13,852 nt of DNA from JBDTMC01 sp039934475. Its GTDB lineage: Bacteria > Acidobacteriota > Terriglobia > Bryobacterales > Bryobacteraceae. Positions 1 through 4,731 of this stretch are shown in pieces. Both the position numbers and the translations under genes were made by a program. The first letter of the stretch is position 1. Each line of letters starts with the position of its first letter. The notes under the pieces were generated by a model, which saw only the letters and a program-made list of their open reading frames with translations, searched no databases and was not told where the DNA came from. The stretch lies in contig JBDTMC010000181.1 in NCBI GenBank assembly GCA_039934475.1, positions 1-13,852 of the forward strand. The letters run 5' to 3'.

Positions 1-564
1 GAAGAAGCCCTGAGCGGGCTGGGAGTCGAGCAAATCGGCGGCGAGGCGGACGCTGAAGCTGGAGTAGATGTTGAGCAGCGTATCCGACCATTGAGAGGCG
101 AGGAGGGCACCGTTTTCAGGGTTCGGCTTGGCGCCGGACTTCTCGATGTGGGCGTGAATCTCGGCACCGGTCTCGTCAGTGAACAGGAGGAGGGTGTTGC
201 GAAAATGCTGAGTGAGATTGGGGACGCCGTTGTTGAAGTTGGCCAGAGAGAGGCGCTCACTCCGAAGCGGCGGCATGAGGAGGACCTCGGCGTCTCCATC
301 TTCGCCGGTGGAGAAGACGGCGCTGAGGCGGCGGCCGTTGATGGGCTTCGCAAAGATCAGGAAACCCTCAGAGAGATAGACGCGCAGTTCATCGCGGGCG
401 ATGGTGAGATTGCGGACGCGGTAGCATTCCTGCGGGTCTAAGCCTTCGGTACGCAACTGGGACGCGATGGCGGCCAAGCGGCCGGGGGCGGGAGGAGTGG
501 GGGGCGCATCCTGGCACCATGCCGAAGCCGCCAGAGTCAGAAGGAAAACAGAAAGACTCTTCAT
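1..564 (-). CDS. Secreted protein, N-terminal part (C-terminus beyond left edge)
   Basis: An open frame of 188 codons starts at ATG 564-562 and runs off the left edge without a stop. The N-terminus (MKSLSVFLLTLAASAWCQ) is a typical Sec signal peptide, with a possible cleavage site after Ala13-Ser14-Ala15, so the product is probably exported. A GAGG at 577-574 lies 9 bases before the ATG. The mature part has a YRVRNLTIARDELRVYLSEG stretch, then a beta-rich region with GRRLSAVFSTGEDGDAEVL and PPLRSERLSLANF. From memory this resembles the N-terminal domain of large acidobacterial proteins annotated as M1-type peptidases, but no zinc-binding HExxH lies in the visible part, so a peptidase role is unproven. 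It sits 20 bp after the DUF948-like gene and is probably co-transcribed with it. Confidence 0.75.
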   Translation of the reverse strand, partial: MKSLSVFLLTLAASAWCQDAPPTPPAPGRLAAIASQLRTEGLDPQECYRVRNLTIARDELRVYLSEGFLIFAKPINGRRLSAVFSTGEDGDAEVLLMPPLRSERLSLANFNNGVPNLTQHFRNTLLLFTDETGAEIHAHIEKSGAKPNPENGALLASQWSDTLLNIYSSFSVRLAADLLDSQPAQGFF

Positions 565-584
565 ATCCGGCAGCCTCAACAGTG

Positions 585-1109
585 CTAGATGAACATCTCG
601 TCGTCGTGCGTGGCTTCTGTAACGTTTGGCCGATTGCCGCGGGTTAGGGTTTGGATGGCGGCTCGAATACCGGCTGAGACGCCGCTGATCTCGCGCAAGG
701 GGCGCATAACGCCATCGTGAATGCCGATCACGGTGCTATGAACTTTAGTCAGCGAATCGTCCACCATCATCTCAGCCCGCTCGAGTTGAACCCCCAAGCG
801 AACCAGGATGTCGGTCAAGGAGTTGTCGACCTTGTGCAGTTGGACGCCCGTTTGGACAAGAACGTCACTGGCTTTGGCAGTGAATTCTGTGACTTGTGCC
901 GTGAGGACAGTCAGTTGCGTACGACTGACGGCAAGGGTGGATTCGGCGGAGGATATGAGCTGCCTGATGCCCGGCAGGAGAGAGACAACCTCCGCGTTTA
1001 ACTTTTTTGAGGAGGTGTACAGTCCGTAGAGAATCAGGAGCTGCAGCACCAAGGCGAGGGCCGACACAATGACCGCCCCCGCCATGACGTAGAGTAGGCC
1101 TTCCGGCAC
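585..1109 (-). CDS. DUF948-like membrane-anchored coiled-coil protein
   Basis: This 174-residue protein starts at GTG 1109-1107, supported by GGAGG at 1120-1116 with a 6-base spacer. Residues 5-30 form one hydrophobic N-terminal helix. The rest is a long amphipathic helical region with repeating LxxVxxxLxDILVRLGVQL-like heptads, as in DUF948-family proteins, which are thought to be envelope-associated and of unknown function. It lies 27 bp downstream of the YtxH-like gene, and YtxH and DUF948 genes often occur together, which supports both assignments and a shared operon. The polar C-terminal tail (TEATHDDEMFI) carries no recognisable motif. Confidence 0.8.
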   Translation of the reverse strand: MPEGLLYVMAGAVIVSALALVLQLLILYGLYTSSKKLNAEVVSLLPGIRQLISSAESTLAVSRTQLTVLTAQVTEFTAKASDVLVQTGVQLHKVDNSLTDILVRLGVQLERAEMMVDDSLTKVHSTVIGIHDGVMRPLREISGVSAGIRAAIQTLTRGNRPNVTEATHDDEMFI

Positions 1110-1136
1110 TAGGAACCTCCAGGGATCGGACGGAGT

Positions 1137-1448
1137 TTAGAGAGCCGGAGCGGAATCGGATCCTGGCGTCGCGGAGACGGTGTCGCGGTAGGCCTGTTTT
1201 CCGGCGGCTACTGCGGCTTCGAACTGCTCGCGCTGGCGCTGTACTGCGGTTTTGCCTTTGTCGAGCAGGTCTTCGGCGGAATCGCGGATCTCTTCAGAAC
1301 GCCGCTTCAGGTAATCCGAGCCTTCGTCCGCCTTGGAGCGGATAAGCTTGCGCGTCTCCGGGCCCGACTTGGGGGCAAAGAGAATACCGACCGCGACGCC
1401 GACACCTAATCCGAGCAGGAAAAACGGGATCTTCTTATCTTCATCCAT
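1137..1448 (-). CDS. YtxH domain-containing protein
   Basis: The protein is 103 residues from the chosen start, ATG 1448-1446. An earlier in-frame start at 1484 would add 12 residues, but a perfect AAGGAGG at 1463-1457 lies exactly 8 bases before 1448, so the shorter form is preferred. An N-terminal hydrophobic helix (FFLLGLGVGVAVGILFAPKSG) is followed by the YtxH signature APKSGPETRKLI and a charged helical region rich in Lys, Arg and Glu. YtxH proteins are small single-span envelope proteins linked to general stress in Firmicutes, with unknown mechanism. The Ala/Ser/Pro-rich tail is probably disordered. It leads the three-gene run toward position 1. Confidence 0.85.
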   Translation of the reverse strand: MDEDKKIPFFLLGLGVGVAVGILFAPKSGPETRKLIRSKADEGSDYLKRRSEEIRDSAEDLLDKGKTAVQRQREQFEAAVAAGKQAYRDTVSATPGSDSAPAL

Positions 1449-1456
1449 GATGATGG

Positions 1457-1463
1457 CCTCCTT
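1457..1463 (-). promoter_or_regulatory. Strong ribosome binding site fixing the YtxH start
   Basis: AAGGAGG on the minus strand, 8 bases before ATG 1448. It falls inside the 5' part of the longer alternative frame, which argues against the start at 1484. Confidence 0.8.
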
Positions 1464-1543
1464 GCTGACTTCAGTGTACTCCACAAACTTCAGGATACCA
1501 GTGCGGACCGGGAAGCGCGGCGGTAAAATTCGGAAGGATAAGA

Positions 1544-2086
1544 ATGCGACAAATCAGGCCGAAATTATTGGATCAGGCGGGATTGCGAGAGCTGGCTTTG
1601 AAGGCGTTAAGCGCGCGGGCCCACTCAGCGGCGGAGTTGCGAACTAAGCTGCGGAGGCGGGCCGCAGAGCCCAATGACATTGATGGTGTGATGGCGTCGC
1701 TGAAGGAGTATGGATACCTCAACGACAAACAGTTTGCCGAGACTTATGCTTACGGGCGGTTGAACAGCGAGGGCCATGGCAGCGGTCGCGTTCTGCGGGA
1801 TTTGCGGCGCAAGCAGGTGGCCGCGCCAGTGGCTGAGGCGGCGGTGAAGGATACGTTTGCCGGTACCGATGAGGTGGAGTTGATTGAGAAGTACCTGGCG
1901 CGGAAGTTCCGCAATGTGGACTTACACAAGTTGCTGGCGGATCCGAAGAAGCTCACGTCGGTGTTTGGGCGGCTGCGGTATGCAGGGTTCGCGTCCGGGC
2001 CGGCGATTGGTGTATTGAAGCGGTATGCCAGTGGGGCTGGGGAGTTGGAAGGTTTGGAAGAAGTGGAAGCGCCCGAGGACGAGTAG
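1544..2086 (+). CDS. recX: Regulatory protein RecX
   Basis: A 180-residue RecX-family protein. RecX binds RecA filaments and modulates their recombinase and co-protease activity during DNA repair. The family pattern of three-helix repeats is visible: ALKALSARAHSAAELRTKL near residues 18-36, then IDGVMASLKEYGYLNDKQFAETYA (about 45-69), then GSGRVLRDLRRKQV (about 79-92) and a C-terminal repeat ending in VFGRLRYAGF. The start at ATG 1544 is supported by GGAAGG at 1532-1537. The acidic tail (LEGLEEVEAPEDE) is unremarkable. It is divergent from the YtxH gene and converges on soxR across 27 bp. recA is not in view, so recX stands apart from it here. Confidence 0.9.
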   Translation: MRQIRPKLLDQAGLRELALKALSARAHSAAELRTKLRRRAAEPNDIDGVMASLKEYGYLNDKQFAETYAYGRLNSEGHGSGRVLRDLRRKQVAAPVAEAAVKDTFAGTDEVELIEKYLARKFRNVDLHKLLADPKKLTSVFGRLRYAGFASGPAIGVLKRYASGAGELEGLEEVEAPEDE

Positions 2087-2113
2087 TGTAGGTGGGGCCA
2101 TTGATGACGCCGA

Positions 2114-2581
2114 TCACCCGGCGCCGCGCGCTGCGGGGCGGCGGCTAGTGGCGATCCAATAGCGTGGACCAGCGCCATATTGAGCGGCGCGATCATGGGG
2201 ATTGGCGAGGGCGCATCGCTCCATCGACAGACAGCCACAGCCGATGCAACCTGTGAGGCCGGAGCGCAACCGTTCCAACTCGTCAATGCGTTCGTCAATG
2301 CGCTTCGTCCAGGTGCCCGAGAGCTTGGCCCAGTCCGGCCCCTCCGGCACGCGATCATGAGGTAGCTTTGCGAGTTCCGCGCCGACTTCGTCGAGCGTGA
2401 GGCCGAGCTTCTGTGCGAAGACGATGAACGCCACGGTGCGTAAGACCGCGCGCGGATAGCGTCGATGGCCGGAACCTGACCGCTCGGAACGAATCAGTCC
2501 GCGTTCTTCATAGAAACGGAGCGCGGAGGCGGCGACGCCGCTTCGCTTCGCCACTTCACTGATTGTGATGAGGTTGGCCAT
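2114..2581 (-). CDS. soxR: Redox-sensitive transcriptional activator SoxR
   Basis: A MerR-family regulator of 155 residues from ATG 2581-2579; a TTG at 2587 would add two residues, but neither has a Shine-Dalgarno. The N-terminus holds the MerR winged helix-turn-helix (ITISEVAKRSGVAASALRFYEERGLI), followed by a dimerisation helix. Four cysteines follow the SoxR pattern CxxCxC-x5-C (CIGCGCLSMERC; C112, C115, C117, C123), the ligands of the redox-sensing [2Fe-2S] cluster. Oxidised SoxR twists its target promoter to activate transcription in response to redox-cycling compounds. The matching SoxR box lies just upstream in the divergent intergenic region, so the direct target is almost certainly the plus-strand dehydrogenase/reductase pair. 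The C-terminus after residue 136 differs from enterobacterial SoxR. Confidence 0.95.
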   Translation of the reverse strand: MANLITISEVAKRSGVAASALRFYEERGLIRSERSGSGHRRYPRAVLRTVAFIVFAQKLGLTLDEVGAELAKLPHDRVPEGPDWAKLSGTWTKRIDERIDELERLRSGLTGCIGCGCLSMERCALANPHDRAAQYGAGPRYWIATSRRPAARGAG

Positions 2582-2587
2582 TTCCAA

Positions 2588-2616
2588 GAAATATCAACTT
2601 TTGGCCTTGACTTCAA
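2588..2616 (-). promoter_or_regulatory. Candidate soxR promoter overlapping the SoxR box
   Basis: On the minus strand, TTGAAG (2616-2611) and TATTTC (2593-2588) are 17 bp apart. The -35 lies inside the SoxR palindrome, so bound SoxR could limit its own transcription. Transcription would begin near 2581, at the ATG, which would make the soxR mRNA leaderless. Both hexamers are only moderate matches. Confidence 0.4.
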
Positions 2617-2637
2617 GTTCACTTGAACTTGTAGCAT
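2607..2637 (+). promoter_or_regulatory. SoxR box within a 19-bp-spacer promoter
   Basis: A perfect inverted repeat, TTCAAGT-TC-ACTTGAA, spans 2612-2627. Its core TCAAGTTNACTTGA matches the SoxR operator of E. coli soxS. It lies between a -35 TTGACT (2607-2612) and a -10 TAGCAT (2632-2637) exactly 19 bp apart, the overlong spacing typical of MerR-family activated promoters. The spacer begins TCAAGTT at the same register as soxS. The -10 ends only 8 bases before the ATG of the next gene, so the transcript would have almost no leader. Confidence 0.9.
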
Positions 2638-2645
2638 GAGGACAG

Positions 2646-4157
2646 ATGTCCCATTCAACTCCTGCTACTCCATTGATCCTTGTCAGCGGCGCGACGGGCA
2701 ATGTCGGCCGCCATGTTGTGGACGGCCTTCTCGCCGCCGGCATGCGCGTGCGCGCCCTGACACGCCGTCCCGCCGCAGCTGAACTGCCCGTCGGAGCCGA
2801 GGTGGTATACGGCGATCTTACGAGTCTCGAATCGCTGCAAGGACCTCTTGCGGGCGTGGCCGCGGTATTCCTGATGTGCGGGTCGGCGCCGGCGGAGGGT
2901 GTAATTGAAGCCATCGCGGAGCACGCCAAGCGCATTGTCTTTCTCTCGTCCTCGGCCATTCAAGGACAGAACACCGATCAACAACCGAATTGGATCGGCA
3001 AGCTGCATGCGGACATCGAACTCGCGATCGCCCGGACCGGAGTGGAGTGGACGTTCCTGCGGCCGGGTGCGTTCGCCACGAACAGCATTCGCTGGTGGGC
3101 TGCGCAGATCAAGGCCGGCAATGTCGTCCGCTGGCCCTATGGAGCGGCGTCGACGGCGCCAATCGATGAGCGCGACATTGCGGATCTCGCCGTTCGCGCG
3201 CTGATGGAACCGGGCCATGCCGGACGCACGTATCCGATCACGGGACCGGAATCGCTCACGCTCTCCGAACAAGTCCAAACCATTGGCAGCGTGCTGGGGC
3301 GGGAGCTGGTGTTTGACGAAATCGAACCCGATGGCGCGCGAGGCCAATTGTCCGTCACCATGCCGTCGATGGTAGTGGACCTTTTACTCGGGGTCTGGTC
3401 ACGCGCCATGCAGGGACCGGCGCCGATTGAGGGGTCCGCCAAACGCACGTTCCGCGAATGGGTGGCGAATCATATAGAGGACTTCCGCGCGGTGAATGCC
3501 GGGGTTATGCGGCCGGATATCGGACGCAGCGACGCCGGTCTGGCGATGGTGAGTGAGTGGACCGTAGACACACCGGAACGGCAGCAGGCTACTGTCGATG
3601 CGTTCGTCGCGGCCTGGCGGAACGCGCCGTGGCCTGCGGGCCTGGTGTCGGTGAATCTGCTGGCGAGCCTGGACGGGACCACGATCCTGCTCTATGGCCA
3701 ATGGGCGAACGAAGGAGCGTACGAAGAAGCTGTGATCGAGCAGACGGTTCCGGGCATCCAGCGAAAACCCGCGACTGCGTATCGCGTCTATCGTAGCGGC
3801 ACGAGGGAGGGCGCGACGATCCCGGGCTGCATTGTCGTAGTTTCGGTAGAATTCGACGGCGCAGATGAACAACGTCAGCGACAGTGGGTGGACACGGTGT
3901 TTGAGGCGCTGGAGGCCGAGCCGGTCCTGCCGCAAGGCGGAATCTCCGGGCACTTCCATGTGAGCACCGACGGCACTCGGGTGATCAACTATGCAGAGTG
4001 GACGACGGCTGAGGCGCATGAAGCGGCGTTGGAACAATCGGGCCAACGCGCCATCGGGAAAGGATCAAAGTGGCTGGAAGTACGAAACCTTCCGGGCGTG
4101 ATCCGCAGTGACTTCAAACGCTATCGTGTGGCCCAGAGTTTAACGGAGAAGAAATGA
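2646..4157 (+). CDS. NmrA-like NAD(P)-binding protein fused to two ABM domains
   Basis: A 503-residue fusion. Residues about 10-280 are an atypical short-chain dehydrogenase of the NmrA/epimerase type: ILVSGATGNVGRHV carries the GxxGxxG nucleotide-binding motif (G15, G18, G21), followed by VVYGDLTS and FLRPGAF motifs of the family. After a linker, residues about 297-383 and 393-495 look like two tandem ABM (antibiotic biosynthesis monooxygenase) ferredoxin-like domains; aromatic strands LLYGQWANEGAYEEAV and VINYAEWTTAEAHEAAL mark equivalent positions in the two. Both domain types act on quinones and aromatic redox compounds, so the protein may reduce or modify the compounds SoxR senses. ATG 2646 has GAGGA only 3 bases upstream; TTG 2673 is an alternative. 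The gene overlaps the next one by ATGA. Confidence 0.88.
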   Translation: MSHSTPATPLILVSGATGNVGRHVVDGLLAAGMRVRALTRRPAAAELPVGAEVVYGDLTSLESLQGPLAGVAAVFLMCGSAPAEGVIEAIAEHAKRIVFLSSSAIQGQNTDQQPNWIGKLHADIELAIARTGVEWTFLRPGAFATNSIRWWAAQIKAGNVVRWPYGAASTAPIDERDIADLAVRALMEPGHAGRTYPITGPESLTLSEQVQTIGSVLGRELVFDEIEPDGARGQLSVTMPSMVVDLLLGVWSRAMQGPAPIEGSAKRTFREWVANHIEDFRAVNAGVMRPDIGRSDAGLAMVSEWTVDTPERQQATVDAFVAAWRNAPWPAGLVSVNLLASLDGTTILLYGQWANEGAYEEAVIEQTVPGIQRKPATAYRVYRSGTREGATIPGCIVVVSVEFDGADEQRQRQWVDTVFEALEAEPVLPQGGISGHFHVSTDGTRVINYAEWTTAEAHEAALEQSGQRAIGKGSKWLEVRNLPGVIRSDFKRYRVAQSLTEKK

Positions 4158-4723
4158 GCGAGGCACAAATTCGTTTGGCTGTGATTGTCGGAAGTACGAG
4201 AGAAGGGCGGCGCGCTCCTGTGATCGCGGATTGGTTTGCCGGAGAAGCTCGTCGAAGTGAAGGCATCGAGGGAGTGGATGTCATCGATCTGGCGGAGGCG
4301 GGCCTGCCGGAGACGCTGAGCAGCGCGCCTGGCCCACAAGTCATCGCCACCGCCACGCGGCTGAGGGCCGCCGATGCTGTGGTCATCGTTGTACCTGAAT
4401 ACAACCACAGTTTCCCGGCAGCCGTGAAGACAGCTCTCGATTGGACTTCAAGCGCATGGAAGGCGAAGCCGGTGGGCTTTGTTTCTTATGGCGGAAGGTC
4501 CGGTGGATTGCGGGCTGTGGAACAGTTGCGGCAGGTGCTGCCGGAGATGCATGCCATGAGCGTGAGGGAGTCGGTGAGCTTTCACGATGTGTGGGGGCAG
4601 TTCGACGCGGAAGGGCAGCCCAACGACGCGCCAGCTTGCGCAGCCGCCGCCGGCGTGATGATTGACCGGCTGGTGTGGTGGGGACTGGCTTTGAAGGACG
4701 CTCGCGAGAAACGTCCCTATTAG
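4154..4723 (+). CDS. NADPH-dependent FMN/quinone reductase family protein
   Basis: A 189-residue flavodoxin-fold protein of the NADPH-dependent FMN reductase family (PF03358, including chromate and quinone reductases such as ChrR). Visible flavin-binding motifs are the phosphate loop GSTREGRR (13-20), PEYNHSFP (81-88) and YGGRSGG (112-118). Such enzymes use NAD(P)H and FMN, usually to reduce quinones by two electrons and avoid semiquinone radicals. The ATG overlaps the stop of the preceding gene (ATGA, 4154-4157), and GGAG at 4145-4148 gives it its own ribosome site, so translation is coupled and expression should follow the SoxR-controlled promoter. The natural substrate cannot be read from sequence. 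Confidence 0.9.
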   Translation: MSEAQIRLAVIVGSTREGRRAPVIADWFAGEARRSEGIEGVDVIDLAEAGLPETLSSAPGPQVIATATRLRAADAVVIVVPEYNHSFPAAVKTALDWTSSAWKAKPVGFVSYGGRSGGLRAVEQLRQVLPEMHAMSVRESVSFHDVWGQFDAEGQPNDAPACAAAAGVMIDRLVWWGLALKDAREKRPY

Positions 4724-4731
4724 CTGCGTGG

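Noticed and set aside
91..441. Plus-strand open frame of 116 codons near the left edge
   Set aside because: The minus strand here holds a longer frame with a signal peptide and ribosome site, which explains the region better.
2087..2113. A terminator between the convergent recX and soxR genes
   Set aside because: The 27-bp gap contains no inverted repeat followed by a T-run on either strand.
1750..2358. Minus-strand open frame of 202 codons spanning recX and the 3' part of soxR
   Set aside because: It overlaps two conserved genes and has Arg/Pro/Ser-rich composition typical of an out-of-frame shadow.
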